NCBI GenBank assembly: GCA_049651845.1
Contig: JBASCW010000033.1
Coordinates: 1 to 18,343 of the forward strand
Source: RBG-16-66-20 sp049651845
Lineage (GTDB): Bacteria > Pseudomonadota > Gammaproteobacteria > Burkholderiales > SG8-39
DNA: 18,343 nucleotides
Reading direction: 5' to 3'
Shown here: positions 7,310-15,421 of the stretch, one piece after another
How the letters are laid out: each line of letters starts with the position of its first letter
How positions within the stretch are numbered: position 1 is the first letter of the stretch
The notes under the pieces: generated by a model
Told to the model about the DNA's origin: nothing
Database searches by the model: none
Seen by the model: only the letters and a program-made list of their open reading frames with translations
Made by a program: the position numbers and the translations under genes

Positions 7310-8295
7310 GCCGGCGCCTGGACGGTGAGGACGATCTTGCCGATGTGCTGCGAGGATTCCATCAGGCGGTGCGCCTCGGCGGCCTGCGCGAGCGGGAAGG
7401 TCTTGAAGATCACCGGCTTGATCTTCTTCGCCTCGATGAGCGGCCAGACCTTTTCGCGCAGATTCCGCGCGATGGCGCCCTTGAAGGCCACCGGGCGCGG
7501 CCGGAGCGTGGAGCCGGTCACGGTGAGGCGCTTGAGCATGATGTAAGTGATGTTGAGCTCGGTCTTCCAGCCGCCCAGCACGGCGATGAAGACCAGGCGT
7601 CCCTCTTCGGCCAGGCAGCCGATCTCACGCGGCACGTAATCGCCGCCGACCATGTCGAGCACCACGTCCACGCCCTTGCCGCCGGTCGCGGCCAGCGCTT
7701 CGGCGGCGAAATCCTGCGTCCTGTAGTTGATCGCCTTCTCGGCGCCGAGCCGCACGCAGGCGGCGCATTTCTCGTCGTTGCCGGCGGTGGCGAACACGCG
7801 GTTGCCCATCGCCGCGGCCATCTGGATCGCCGTGACGCCGATGCCCGAGCTGCCGCCCTGCACCAGCAGCGTCTCGCCGGGCGCCAGGCGCCCGCGGTCG
7901 AACACGTTCGACCAGACGGTGAAAAAGGTTTCGGGCAGCGACGCCGCCTCGACCGCCGTGAGCCCTTTCGGGATCGGCAACGCCTGCACCTCGGGAACCA
8001 CGCAATACTCGGCGTAGCCGCCGCCGTGCGCGAGCGCGCAGACCGGGTCGCCAACCTTCCACATCTTCACCTCGGCCCCGCAGGCGGCAACTTCGCCCGC
8101 GATCTCCAGGCCCGGCAGGTCGGAAGCGTCCTTGGGCGGCGGGTACTTGCCCGCGCGCTGCGCGACATCGGGCCGGTTCACGCCCGCGGCAGCGACCTTC
8201 ACCAGGATCTCGTTCGCTTTCGGCGTCGGCGTGGGCCGCTCCGCCGGAACGAGCACTTCAGGACCGCCGGGCTTGCTGATCTCGATGCATTTCAT
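7306..8295 (-). CDS. NAD(P)H quinone oxidoreductase, PIG3 type
   Basis: A 329-residue zinc-free medium-chain dehydrogenase/reductase. The substrate domain has AGVNRPDVAQRAGKYPPP (37-54) and PGLEIAGEV (61-69), both typical of the TP53I3/PIG3 group. The NADPH-binding loop is VQGGSSGIGV (145-154). It probably reduces quinones with NADPH in the cytoplasm; the physiological substrate is unknown. It follows the dehydratase gene by 10 bases on the same strand, so it may be cotranscribed, but a promoter-like sequence lies across the dehydratase stop codon. No Shine-Dalgarno is seen before its ATG (8293-8295). Confidence 0.9.
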   Translation of the reverse strand: MKCIEISKPGGPEVLVPAERPTPTPKANEILVKVAAAGVNRPDVAQRAGKYPPPKDASDLPGLEIAGEVAACGAEVKMWKVGDPVCALAHGGGYAEYCVVPEVQALPIPKGLTAVEAASLPETFFTVWSNVFDRGRLAPGETLLVQGGSSGIGVTAIQMAAAMGNRVFATAGNDEKCAACVRLGAEKAINYRTQDFAAEALAATGGKGVDVVLDMVGGDYVPREIGCLAEEGRLVFIAVLGGWKTELNITYIMLKRLTVTGSTLRPRPVAFKGAIARNLREKVWPLIEAKKIKPVIFKTFPLAQAAEAHRLMESSQHIGKIVLTVQAPA

Positions 8296-8304
8296 GGGAT
8301 GCGG

Positions 8305-8332
8305 ATCATAGCAAAGCGCACATCGCTTTCAC
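8305..8332 (-). promoter_or_regulatory. Possible promoter of the quinone oxidoreductase gene
   Basis: On the minus strand GTGAAA (8327-8332), 16 bases, then TATGAT (8305-8310) form a plausible sigma-70 promoter inside the 3' end of the dehydratase gene; its TGA stop lies within the -10 box. The predicted start site is about three bases before the ATG, so the mRNA would be almost leaderless. Confidence 0.35.
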
Positions 8333-9256
8333 GTCCACATTGCCACCCGAGAGCACGACGCCGACGCGCTTGCCCTTGGCGTCGATCTTGCCTTCGAGCA
8401 GCGCGGCCGCGGCGAGCGTGCCGGTGGGCTCGACGACGAGCTTCATGCGCTCCCAGAGGAAGAACATCCACTTCAGAAGCTCCGCGTCGGTGACGGTGAG
8501 GAAGTCGTCCACGTGGCGCTGGATCAGCGCGAAGGTGAGCTTGCCGAGCGACTTGGTGCGCGCGCCGTCGGCGATGGTGTCGGGCAGGACGATCTCCACG
8601 AGCCTGCCGGCGCGCAACGAGCGCAGGCCGTCGTCGCCCGCGGCGGGCTCGACGCCGATCACGCGGCAGCCGGGCGACAGGTGCCTGGCCGCGATCGCGC
8701 AGCCCGAGAGCAGCCCGCCGCCGCCGCAGGGGACCAGCAGGAAGTCGAGCGGCCCCGCGTCTTCGATGAGCTCCTTCGCCGCGGTGCCCTGGCCCGCGAT
8801 GATGTGCGGGTGGTCGAACGGCGGGATCAGCGTGAGGCCGCGTTCGGAGGCGAGCTTTTCCGCGATCTTCTGCCGGTCTTCGCTGCTCGCGTCGTAGCTG
8901 ACCACCTCCGCGCCGTAGCCGCGCGTCGCCTCGAGCTTCACCTTCGGAGCATCGGTCGGCATGACGATCGTCGCCGGAATGCCGAGCATCCGGCCCGAGA
9001 GCGCGACCGCCTGCGCGTGGTTGCCCGAGGAGAAGGCCACCACGCCGCGCTTGCGCTGCTCGGGCGTCAGCTGCGAGAGCGCGTTGTAGGCGCCGCGGAT
9101 CTTGAACGCGCCCATGCGCTGCAGGTTCTCGGGTTTGAGGAACACCTGCGCGCCGGTGCGCGCGTCCACCGTCGCCGAGCGCAGCACCGGGGTGCGGTGC
9201 ACCGCGCTCTTGATGCGTTCCTGGGCGCGCGCTACGTCATCGAAGCTCACTTCCAT
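8306..9256 (-). CDS. PLP-dependent threonine/serine dehydratase
   Basis: A 316-residue fold-type II PLP enzyme that deaminates threonine or serine to the 2-oxo acid, or acts as a serine racemase. The PLP lysine is Lys52 in MGAFKIRGAYNA, with SSGNH (77-81), the phosphate-binding GGGGL (178-182) and SGGN (303-306). It has no C-terminal ACT domain, so it lacks the isoleucine feedback site of biosynthetic IlvA and resembles the short catabolic or racemase-type enzymes. The ATG at 9254-9256 lies inside the end of the hydrolase gene (10-base overlap), so the two are probably translationally coupled. Which of the reactions it performs cannot be told from the sequence. Confidence 0.9.
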   Translation of the reverse strand: MEVSFDDVARAQERIKSAVHRTPVLRSATVDARTGAQVFLKPENLQRMGAFKIRGAYNALSQLTPEQRKRGVVAFSSGNHAQAVALSGRMLGIPATIVMPTDAPKVKLEATRGYGAEVVSYDASSEDRQKIAEKLASERGLTLIPPFDHPHIIAGQGTAAKELIEDAGPLDFLLVPCGGGGLLSGCAIAARHLSPGCRVIGVEPAAGDDGLRSLRAGRLVEIVLPDTIADGARTKSLGKLTFALIQRHVDDFLTVTDAELLKWMFFLWERMKLVVEPTGTLAAAALLEGKIDAKGKRVGVVLSGGNVDVKAMCALL

Positions 9257-10113
9257 CGCTGCAGGGCCTCCCGCGCGACCTCGTCGCCCCACTCCTGCAG
9301 GAAGTGGCCGCCTTCCGCGTGGGTCCACGGCTCCGGGCAGCCGTGGATCATCTTCTGCAACTGTTTCATCACGGGCGGCCCAAGCACGGGATCCTTCGCG
9401 CCCACCGCCATGAAGGTTTCGCCCTGCCACTCCCTCTGCCACCAGTCGCGCGCGCGGCGCGAGATCGCCGCGCCTGGCGCATCCGGTCCGTCGGGCACGA
9501 GCTGCGGGAAGCGCCGCACGCCCGCCTTCGACGCTGCATCCGGATAGGGCGCTTCGTAGGCGGCGGCCTCCGCCGCGGACAGATGCGGGCAGGCGCGCCC
9601 GAGCAGCTTGCCGCAGTCCATGCTCGGCGTCTTGGCCACGTAGGCGCGCCATTCGATGAAGCCCTTGGAGAGCGGCACATCCCCCGTGCCGAGCGCGGTG
9701 TTCATGATGAGCAGGCGCGAGAAACGCCCGGGCATCTCCATCGGCAACGTGAGGCCGAGCAGGCCGCCCCAGTCCTGCACCGCGAGCGTGAGGTTGCGCA
9801 GGTCCAGCTTCTCGATGAACTCGAGCAGGAACCCGCGATGCGTGTCGAAGGCGTAGAAATCCTCCTCCACGGGCTTGTCCGACCTGCCGAAACCGAGGAA
9901 ATCGGGCGCCACCACGCGATAGCCCGCGTCGAGGAAAGGCGGGATCATCTTTCGGTACAGGTAGCTCCACGTCGGTTCGCCGTGAAGACAGAGCAGCGTT
10001 CGCGGGCCCTTGCCCTCGTCCAGGTAGTGCGCGCGCAGCCCGCGCCACTCGAGGTAGTGTGGCGCCCACGGAAATCCGGGCAGGTTCGCGAACCGATCGT
10101 CGGGTGTGCGCAT
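9247..10113 (-). CDS. Alpha/beta hydrolase, probable haloalkane dehalogenase (HLD-I, DhlA-like)
   Basis: A 288-residue alpha/beta hydrolase closely resembling DhlA of Xanthobacter, which replaces the halogen of haloalkanes with OH. Visible hallmarks are HGEPTWSYLYRKMIP, nucleophile Asp114 and halide-binding Trp115 in VQDWGG, a second halide-site Trp155 in the cap (IEWRAYV), Asp241 in GAKDPVLGP and His270 in GGHFLQEWG. From memory, DhlA has roughly ten extra cap residues before the second Trp that are absent here. I start at ATG 10111-10113 because MRTPDDRF aligns with the DhlA start and a TACAAT box lies six bases upstream; an in-frame ATG at 10135-10137 would add eight residues and overlap the divergent gene. 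Natural substrate unknown. Confidence 0.85.
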   Translation of the reverse strand: MRTPDDRFANLPGFPWAPHYLEWRGLRAHYLDEGKGPRTLLCLHGEPTWSYLYRKMIPPFLDAGYRVVAPDFLGFGRSDKPVEEDFYAFDTHRGFLLEFIEKLDLRNLTLAVQDWGGLLGLTLPMEMPGRFSRLLIMNTALGTGDVPLSKGFIEWRAYVAKTPSMDCGKLLGRACPHLSAAEAAAYEAPYPDAASKAGVRRFPQLVPDGPDAPGAAISRRARDWWQREWQGETFMAVGAKDPVLGPPVMKQLQKMIHGCPEPWTHAEGGHFLQEWGDEVAREALQRWK

Positions 10114-10119
10114 GCGCCG

Positions 10120-10129
10120 ATTGTAGAAT
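10120..10129. promoter_or_regulatory. Overlapping divergent -10 boxes, leaderless layout
   Basis: TACAAT on the minus strand (10120-10125) and TAGAAT on the plus strand (10124-10129) share two bases. Each matches the -10 consensus at five of six positions, and each is followed by exactly six bases and then the ATG of its gene (10113 minus, 10136 plus). Transcription starting at the usual seventh base would begin on the A of ATG on both sides. No Shine-Dalgarno precedes either start. Good -35 boxes are not seen. Confidence 0.5.
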
Positions 10130-10135
10130 GGCTCC

Positions 10136-10942
10136 ATGGACTACTCCAGATATCAAGACCTGAAAATCCGCCGGCTCGAGCCCGGCATCCTCGAAATCGC
10201 GATGGGCGAGGAGGGCAAGCTCTCCACGGCGACCGCGCGCCTGCACAAGGAGCTCGCCGACGTGTGGCTCGACGTCGACCGCGATCCCGAGACGCGCGTC
10301 GCGATCCTGCGCGGCATCGGCAAGGGCTTCTCCGCGGGCGGCGACCTGGCGATGGTGGAGGAGGTCACCAGGGACTTCGCCGCGCGCGCGCGCGTCTGGC
10401 GCGAGGCGCGCGACCTGGTCTACAACATCATCAACTGCTCGAAGATGGTGGTATCGGCGATGCACGGGCCGGCGGTGGGCGCGGGGCTGGTGGCCGGCCT
10501 GCTCGCCGACGTCTCCATCGCGGCGAAAAACGCGCGCATCATCGACGGCCACACGCGCCTGGGCGTCGCCGCGGGCGACCACGCGGCGATCGTCTGGCCG
10601 CTGCTGTGCGGCATGGCGAAGGCGAAGTACTACCTGCTGCTGTGCGAGCAGGTCTCGGGCGAAGAAGCGGAGCGGATTGGGTTGATTTCATTGGTTTGTG
10701 AAGAAAATCGACTCAATGAAAAAGCGCTCGAAGTCGCGCGCAAGCTCGCCGCCGGCGCGCAGACCGCGCTGCGCTGGACCAAGTACAGCCTCAACAACTG
10801 GCTGCGCATGGCGGGACCCTCGTTCGACGCCTCGCTCGCGCTGGAGATCGTGGGCTTCACCGGCCCCGAGGCGAAGGAAGGCCTCGCGTCGCTGCGCGAG
10901 AAGAGAAAGCCCTCCTTTCCGGACGCGCCGAAGGATTTCTAG
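10136..10942 (+). CDS. Crotonase-family protein (enoyl-CoA hydratase/isomerase-like)
   Basis: A 268-residue crotonase-fold protein acting on a CoA thioester. The oxyanion-hole segments are GKGFSAGGDLA (63-72) and HGPAVGAGL (110-118). The two catalytic Glu residues of true enoyl-CoA hydratases are not there: by alignment their positions are Val119 and His139 (GHTRLG), while Asp148 in AAGDHA is a candidate acid/base. This pattern also occurs in annotated homologues but the reaction is unclear. It is 29 bases upstream of a thioesterase gene on the same strand, so both may process the same acyl-CoA. A 46-base AT-rich patch (10675-10720; 16 G/C by my count) codes for residues 180-195. The ATG has no Shine-Dalgarno but a -10 box six bases upstream. 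Confidence 0.88.
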   Translation: MDYSRYQDLKIRRLEPGILEIAMGEEGKLSTATARLHKELADVWLDVDRDPETRVAILRGIGKGFSAGGDLAMVEEVTRDFAARARVWREARDLVYNIINCSKMVVSAMHGPAVGAGLVAGLLADVSIAAKNARIIDGHTRLGVAAGDHAAIVWPLLCGMAKAKYYLLLCEQVSGEEAERIGLISLVCEENRLNEKALEVARKLAAGAQTALRWTKYSLNNWLRMAGPSFDASLALEIVGFTGPEAKEGLASLREKRKPSFPDAPKDF

Positions 10943-10971
10943 GCCGGCCGAAACGCCCGCGCGCGGCGAAC

Positions 10972-11355
10972 ATGAGCAATCCGTTCGGCAAATTGATCGG
11001 CCTGCACATCGAGCAGCGGCGCGCCGGCTTCAGCGAGCTCAGCCTCGAGGTCGCCGGGGAGCATCTCAACCCCAACCACGTCGTGCATGGCGCCGTGGTC
11101 TTCGCCCTGGCCGATACCGGCATGGGCGCCGCGCTGCACCCGACGCTCGCCGAGGGCGAGCTCTGCGCCACCGTCGAGATCAAGATCAGCTACTTCAAGC
11201 CCGTCACCGCGGGGCGCCTCGTCTGCACCACGGAAATCGTCAACCGCGGCAAGACACTGGCCAACCTCGAGTCGCGCGTCTTCCTGGACGAGGTGCTCGT
11301 CGCGCAAGCCAACGGGCACTACGCGATCTTCAGGCCGCGCAAGCCCGCGGCCTGA
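10972..11355 (+). CDS. PaaI-type hotdog thioesterase
   Basis: A 127-residue single hotdog-fold protein that hydrolyses acyl- or aryl-CoA thioesters. The family core is HLNPNHVVHGAVVFALADTG (31-50), with the Asn/His-Gly pair and Asp48 as the likely catalytic acid. The central strand follows as VEIKISYFKPV (68-78). The active form in this family is usually a tetramer or dimer. It lies 29 bases downstream of the crotonase gene and probably releases CoA from that or a related intermediate. Its TGA stop directly abuts the stop of the next, convergent gene. Confidence 0.88.
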   Translation: MSNPFGKLIGLHIEQRRAGFSELSLEVAGEHLNPNHVVHGAVVFALADTGMGAALHPTLAEGELCATVEIKISYFKPVTAGRLVCTTEIVNRGKTLANLESRVFLDEVLVAQANGHYAIFRPRKPAA

Positions 11356-11363
11356 TCAGGCCG
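11348..11363. repeat. 16-bp perfect palindrome at two convergent stops
   Basis: CGGCCTGATCAGGCCG is a perfect palindrome centred exactly between the TGA stop of the thioesterase and the TGA stop of the opposing gene. It has no loop and no T-run, so it is not a standard Rho-independent terminator, although it could still affect the ends of both transcripts. Confidence 0.6.
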
Positions 11364-11712
11364 GCTTGCTGAAATCGAGCGCGTCGCCGCCGCCCGGGGC
11401 AGAAGCGGCGGCTGCCTCCTCCCTGGTGGCGGACGCGGTGACCGTGCCGCTGATGAGCCTTTCCAGGTCGCGCGCGATGACGGTTGGGTCCGGCGGGATG
11501 CGGCCCAGGCTCGTGAGCAGCACGCGCACCGGCAGGTCCACCAGCGTCGCGTCCGGGTGATCGCGCAGGTGCGCGGCGTTCTGCACCGCCGGCACGATGC
11601 GGCCGCTGCGCACGCCGGCCAGTTCGTTTTCGAGACCGTTCACGATCGCCGCCTGCGCGCGGCCGATGCCCATCAGCAGTTCGGCGAGCTGGGTTGCGGA
11701 GATTTGCAGCAT
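11356..11712 (-). CDS. Hypothetical protein
   Basis: A 118-residue soluble protein that I do not recognise. The first 70 residues look helical (MLQISATQLAELLMGIGRAQ at the start), the middle has LVDLPVRVLLTSLGRIPPDP, and the last 25 residues are Ala/Gly-rich and probably disordered. There is no signal peptide or Cys. The start is well supported by an AGGGGG ribosome binding site just before ATG 11710-11712. It is transcribed alone, divergent from the DUF1499 gene across 51 bases. Confidence 0.6.
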   Translation of the reverse strand: MLQISATQLAELLMGIGRAQAAIVNGLENELAGVRSGRIVPAVQNAAHLRDHPDATLVDLPVRVLLTSLGRIPPDPTVIARDLERLISGTVTASATREEAAAASAPGGGDALDFSKPA

Positions 11713-11763
11713 GCTGCCCCCTGTCGAGAGAAACGTTCAGGCGGATGCTAACATCGCCCGCGG

Positions 11764-12252
11764 ATGGTGAAGCGTGTCCTGCTTGCGCTCGTCCTGCCGG
11801 TCGCCGTCGTGGCGGCCGGGCTTGCGGTGCACGTGCTCACGGCGACGGGGGATACGGTGTTTTCCGGGAAGCGGCCCGACAATCTCGGCGTCAAGGACGT
11901 GCGGCTGGCGCCGCCGAAGCGCACGCCCAACTGCGTTTCCAGCCAGGCCGACCCGGGCGACGGCGAACGTTACATCGCGCCGATCGCCTTCAAGGGCGAC
12001 ACGCCCGCCGCGATGGCCGCGGTGCGCAAGGCGATCGAGGGCATGACCGACACGACCATCGTTCGCGCCGAGGGCAACTACCTGTACGCGGAGTACCGCA
12101 CCAAGCTCATGCGCTTCATCGACGACGTGGAATTCCTGCACGATGCGAAGGCCGGCGTGATCCACGTGCGCTCGGCCTCGCGCCTCGGCCGGCGCGACTT
12201 CGGTGTCAACCGCGCGCGCGTCGAAGCGCTGCGAAAGCGGATTACGGGCTGA
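11764..12252 (+). CDS. DUF1499 domain protein, membrane-anchored
   Basis: A 162-residue protein with one N-terminal membrane segment (about 4-26, LLALVLPVAVVAAGLAVHVL) and a periplasmic DUF1499 domain. The family signature NCVSSQ is at 56-61, followed by YIAPIAFKG, LYAEYRTKLMRFIDDVEF and IHVRSASRLGRRDFGVNR. DUF1499 proteins have no established biochemical role. The gene has no Shine-Dalgarno; TAACAT (11749-11754) nine bases before the ATG is a possible -10 box. Its end overlaps the end of the nuclease-family gene on the other strand by 11 bases. Confidence 0.85.
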   Translation: MVKRVLLALVLPVAVVAAGLAVHVLTATGDTVFSGKRPDNLGVKDVRLAPPKRTPNCVSSQADPGDGERYIAPIAFKGDTPAAMAAVRKAIEGMTDTTIVRAEGNYLYAEYRTKLMRFIDDVEFLHDAKAGVIHVRSASRLGRRDFGVNRARVEALRKRITG

Positions 12253-13066
12253 ACTCGGCCACCACCGGCTGGTGGTCGGACTCCTGCGCTTCGACGTCAA
12301 TGCGCACGGCCGCAAGGCGCGCAGCGAGGTCCGGCGTGACCAGCACGAAATCGCAGCGATAGGGGTCTTCGCCGAATTTCCTGTCGTGCAGGCCGAAGGT
12401 GGGCGGTGCCGTCACGCCCGGGTTTGCGATCGCCCAGGCGTCGCGCCAGACCTGGAGCAGCCTGGCGACGAGCGCATCCCCGGGCCGCATGTTGAAGTCG
12501 CCGCAGAGAATCGACGCGGCCGGCCGCGCGTGCGGCTCGAACGCACCCTTGTAGCGTGCGGGCGGCGCGGGCGCGTGCGCGGCGCGTTCGGCCTGCAGCT
12601 CGCAGAGGCGCTCGACTTGCGCGGCGCGCTGCTTCGCAGAGAAGAACTCAAGGTGCGTCGTCACGACGCTCACCAGGCCCCAGCGCGCCTCGACCACCGC
12701 TTCGATCGCGACACGCGGCATGTTCGGCACGCCCGGCTCAGGCGGCCAGGGCAGCGAATGGCGGAACACCTGGCGCACCGGCAGGCGCGACAGGATCATG
12801 TTGCCGAAGCGCCGCCGCCCGCGCTCGCCGTCGGGGATGTCGACGCCTTCGGCAAAGTGCGCGCTGTAGCCCGGGAACAGCGCTTCGAGGCCTTCGGCCT
12901 GGTTCTCGCCGGCGCTGCCCTCCAGCGTAGCGAAATTTTCCGCGACTTCCTGGAAGCAGCAGACGTCGGGATCGCACAGGGCTTTCGCCTTGCGCGCGAT
13001 GCGCGCCGGATCTACGCGCCCGTCCATGCCGCGGCACCACTGGATGTTCCAGCTCAGAAGTTTCAC
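12242..13066 (-). CDS. Endonuclease/exonuclease/phosphatase family protein
   Basis: A 274-residue Mg-dependent phosphoesterase of the EEP fold (relatives include ExoIII, DNase I and sphingomyelinases). All catalytic motifs are visible: Asn7 in SWNIQW, Glu40 in FQEV, His138 in THLEF, Asp190/Asn192 in GDFN, Asp239 in CDFVLV and Asp264/His265 in SDHQP. No signal peptide is present, so it acts in the cytoplasm; the substrate (DNA, RNA or a phospholipid) is not shown. I start at GTG 13064-13066 because the family begins with KLLSWNIQ; an in-frame ATG at 13121-13123 would run into the divergent HtrA-like gene. Start codons of the two genes are only 8 bases apart. Confidence 0.87.
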   Translation of the reverse strand: MKLLSWNIQWCRGMDGRVDPARIARKAKALCDPDVCCFQEVAENFATLEGSAGENQAEGLEALFPGYSAHFAEGVDIPDGERGRRRFGNMILSRLPVRQVFRHSLPWPPEPGVPNMPRVAIEAVVEARWGLVSVVTTHLEFFSAKQRAAQVERLCELQAERAAHAPAPPARYKGAFEPHARPAASILCGDFNMRPGDALVARLLQVWRDAWAIANPGVTAPPTFGLHDRKFGEDPYRCDFVLVTPDLAARLAAVRIDVEAQESDHQPVVAEFSP

Positions 13067-13074
13067 AATGGGCG

Positions 13075-14100
13075 ATGATCGCACGACGGCTCGCGGCTGC
13101 CGCACTGCTGCTCGCGCTGGCACTGCCCGCGCTCGCGCAGACCGGGGCGAAATCGAAACAGCAGACCGAGGCCGAGGAAACCGCCTCGGCGGTGGTGCGC
13201 GTGCGCTCGAAGAGCGTGCCGAACGCGCGCAGCGCCGCGACGCTCGGCGAGCGCCGCGAGGGCTCGGGCGTGATCGTGCGCGAGGGCTACGTCGCCACCA
13301 TCGGCTATCTGGTGATCGAGGCCGAGGCGATCGAGGTCACGGGCGCGGACGGCCGCACCGTGCCGGCGGCGCTCGCCGGCTACGACCACGCGAGCGGCTT
13401 CGGGGTGCTCAAGCTGCTCGCGCCGCTCGCGGGCAAGCCGTTGCCGTTCGGCGTCTCGTCCGCGCTCACCGAGCGCCAGCCGGCGCTGGTCGCGCGCCAT
13501 GCCGGCGGCGAGGGCCTGGATTTTGCGATCGTGCAGGTGGTGTCGCGCCGCGCCTTCTCGGGCAGCTGGGAATACCTGCTCGACTCGGCGATCTATACCT
13601 ATCCGCCGGTGCTGCACTGGTCGGGCGCGTCTCTCATCAGCGGCAAGGGCGAGCTGCTCGGCCTGGGCTCGCTCATCGTCGCCGATGCCCTGGGCGATGC
13701 CGCGGACGCCACCGCCGGCAGCGCCGCGCCCGGCAACCTGTTCGTGCCGGTGGACCTGCTCAAGCCGATCCTCGGCGAGCTGATCGAGCGCGGTCGCGCG
13801 CCGGGGCCCGCGCGGCCCTGGCTCGGCATGAATACCGAGGAGTCGCGCGGGCGCCTGTTCGTCACGCGCGTGTCGCCCGAGGGCCCGGCGGACCGCGCCG
13901 GCGTGAAAGCCGGCGACGTGTTGATCGCGATCGGCGGCGAGGAAGTGGGCTCGCTCGCCGAGTTCTACCGCAAGCTGTGGGCGCGCGGCGCGGCCGGGGT
14001 GGAAGTGCCGCTGCGCGTGCTGCAGGGGCTCGATGCGCGCGAGTTCAGCCTGCGCTCGATGGACCGCACCGAGTACTTCCGGCCGGCGCGCAGCTACTAG
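13075..14100 (+). CDS. Secreted HtrA-like protein with PDZ domain, probably inactive protease
   Basis: A 341-residue periplasmic protein. Residues 1-22 form a signal peptide ending in ALAQ. Residues 40-235 align with an HtrA/DegP trypsin-like domain, starting with GSGVIVREGYVATIGYLV where active enzymes have a His. The catalytic His is replaced by Tyr78, and the catalytic Asp by Gly108 in SGFGVLKL; only Ser183 in WSGASL remains. A single PDZ domain (about 248-325) contains PWLGM, GPADRAGVKAGDVLIAIGG. It may bind peptides or regulate other proteases rather than cut. No Shine-Dalgarno precedes the ATG; CACAAT lies five bases upstream. It ends in CTAG shared with the next gene's stop. Confidence 0.82.
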   Translation: MIARRLAAAALLLALALPALAQTGAKSKQQTEAEETASAVVRVRSKSVPNARSAATLGERREGSGVIVREGYVATIGYLVIEAEAIEVTGADGRTVPAALAGYDHASGFGVLKLLAPLAGKPLPFGVSSALTERQPALVARHAGGEGLDFAIVQVVSRRAFSGSWEYLLDSAIYTYPPVLHWSGASLISGKGELLGLGSLIVADALGDAADATAGSAAPGNLFVPVDLLKPILGELIERGRAPGPARPWLGMNTEESRGRLFVTRVSPEGPADRAGVKAGDVLIAIGGEEVGSLAEFYRKLWARGAAGVEVPLRVLQGLDAREFSLRSMDRTEYFRPARSY

Positions 14101-15077
14101 CGGATCACGAGGCTGCTGGGGTAAGGCTCGACGCCCTTCCTCAGCGTGCGCGGCGGCGCGCGGCGCAGCATCTCGGTGGTCGGCGCCGCGCCGACCGCCT
14201 GCGCGTAGCGCACGTTCTTCTGCATCTCCTCGAGGTACAGGTTCGGTCCCTTGAAGTGGCGCCCGGCGTACTCGTAGGCGCGCGCGAGCTGGATGTCGAG
14301 GCGCTTGGCGGCAGTCATGTAGAAGCCGGGCGTCTTGCGCACCAGGTCGTCGCCCGAGGCGAACAGCACCTGCGTGCGGCCGCCCGGCAGGCGCCGCTTC
14401 GCGAGCCCGCCCAGCACGAACTCCGGATACAGCCGGTCGCGGCATTTCTCCAGGTAGCAGCGGTCCGACATCTGCGCGATGATGTCCGCGGTGCCCAGCA
14501 TGTGGCCGACGCGCCGCAGCAGCTTGTCGTTGAGCGGAATCGATTCGGCGCGCCGCTCGTAGCCGGTGTAGTGCACCAGCGTCGCGCCGCTCGCCGCGTA
14601 GCGCTTGAGGCCGATGCGCGGCAGGTAGCGGCGCAGGTGCCTCGAGCCGCGCGCGACGTGCGTGAGCGTGTACTCGGCGCCGTAGCGGTGACGGCGGTCG
14701 TTGTGACGGCGCAGGTAGCCGAAGTCGTGGTACAGCGCGGACACCACGCCGAGCGAGAAGCACGCGGCGGGCAGCGCCGGCGAGCCATTGCGGCTGCGCT
14801 CGTAGCCGTCCATGAGGCGCGCCATCGCCAGCGTCACGTCCAGCACGTGCTGGATGTCGTGATACTCGGTGTCGCAGGGCTTGAACTCCGGATGCTCGCC
14901 GGCGTAAAGCCGGCCGATGTCGGCGAAACCGCGCTCGATCGCGGCCGACGGCGGGCCGCTAACGCGCCCGCGCGCTCCATCGTACAGGCCCTTGTACAGG
15001 CGCAGTACCTCCGCCGACACCTGCGCGAGGTCGGTGGTGCGGATCCTGTTGGTGACGTCGTGATCGTTGCGACGCAT
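14097..15077 (-). CDS. HD/PDEase-superfamily metal-dependent phosphohydrolase
   Basis: A 326-residue soluble protein with the metal ligands of the HD/PDEase fold: YHDIQH (His73, His77), ALYHDFGYLRRHND (His117, Asp118) and GTADIIAQMSD (Asp198). The YHxxxH...HD...D order resembles class I cyclic nucleotide phosphodiesterases more than the HD-GYP group, but a substrate cannot be assigned. The N-terminal 65 residues are helical. I start at ATG 15075-15077, with a TATAAT box about 35 bases upstream; longer in-frame starts run through the divergent ydcH gene region. No regulatory domain such as PAS or REC is seen. Confidence 0.75.
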   Translation of the reverse strand: MRRNDHDVTNRIRTTDLAQVSAEVLRLYKGLYDGARGRVSGPPSAAIERGFADIGRLYAGEHPEFKPCDTEYHDIQHVLDVTLAMARLMDGYERSRNGSPALPAACFSLGVVSALYHDFGYLRRHNDRRHRYGAEYTLTHVARGSRHLRRYLPRIGLKRYAASGATLVHYTGYERRAESIPLNDKLLRRVGHMLGTADIIAQMSDRCYLEKCRDRLYPEFVLGGLAKRRLPGGRTQVLFASGDDLVRKTPGFYMTAAKRLDIQLARAYEYAGRHFKGPNLYLEEMQKNVRYAQAVGAAPTTEMLRRAPPRTLRKGVEPYPSSLVIR

Positions 15078-15110
15078 TCGTGGCGTTGCGCCGTGGCTCC
15101 CCTGGCGCAG

Positions 15111-15117
15111 TATTATA
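15111..15117. promoter_or_regulatory. Shared -10 region of two divergent genes
   Basis: TATTATA reads as a perfect TATAAT on the minus strand (15112-15117), facing the HD gene, and as TATTAT (five of six) on the plus strand (15111-15116), facing ydcH. It is the most AT-rich spot in the 125-base gap. The leader would be about 28 bases for the HD gene and 80 for ydcH. -35 boxes are poor on both strands. Confidence 0.5.
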
Positions 15118-15140
15118 GGATGCGCATCTGCGGCGCCGGG

Positions 15141-15154
15141 GTGACGTTTGTCAC
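15141..15154. promoter_or_regulatory. GTGAC-N4-GTCAC inverted repeat, possible operator
   Basis: GTGACGTTTGTCAC is a 5-bp inverted repeat with a 4-base spacer, about 25 bases from the shared -10 region and within the ydcH leader. Its layout suits a dimeric regulator. It does not match the spacing of CRP or FNR sites, and I cannot name the protein. Confidence 0.35.
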
Positions 15155-15202
15155 GCTGCGATCGCTTCCTGACGCGGCACTGCGGGGAGGAGGGCCGGGG
15201 CG

Positions 15203-15421
15203 TTGAGCCAGCCGTTGACCGACGAGGAACGCGCGCAGATCGAGGCACGCGTCGCCGTGCTCGAGATCGAGCACCACGACCTCGACGACGTGATCGCGCG
15301 GCTGTCGGAGCATCCCGACCAGGACCAGCTGCAGCTGCGGCGCTTGAAGAAACGCAAGCTCTTTCTGAAGGACACCATCGCCCGGCTCAAGGATCGCCTG
15401 ATCCCGGACATCCTCGCTTGA
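15203..15421 (+). CDS. YdcH-like protein (DUF465)
   Basis: A 72-residue helical protein of the YdcH/DUF465 family: an acidic helix with LEIEHHDLDDVIARL (22-36), a DQDQLQLRRLKKRKLFLKD turn and basic helix, then a short tail. It probably forms a helical hairpin; the family's function is unknown. The start is TTG at 15203-15205: an in-frame TGA lies at 15170-15172, no ATG or GTG lies between, and AGGAGG stands nine bases before the TTG. The TGA stop overlaps the TTG start of the next gene (TTGA). Confidence 0.82.
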   Translation: MSQPLTDEERAQIEARVAVLEIEHHDLDDVIARLSEHPDQDQLQLRRLKKRKLFLKDTIARLKDRLIPDILA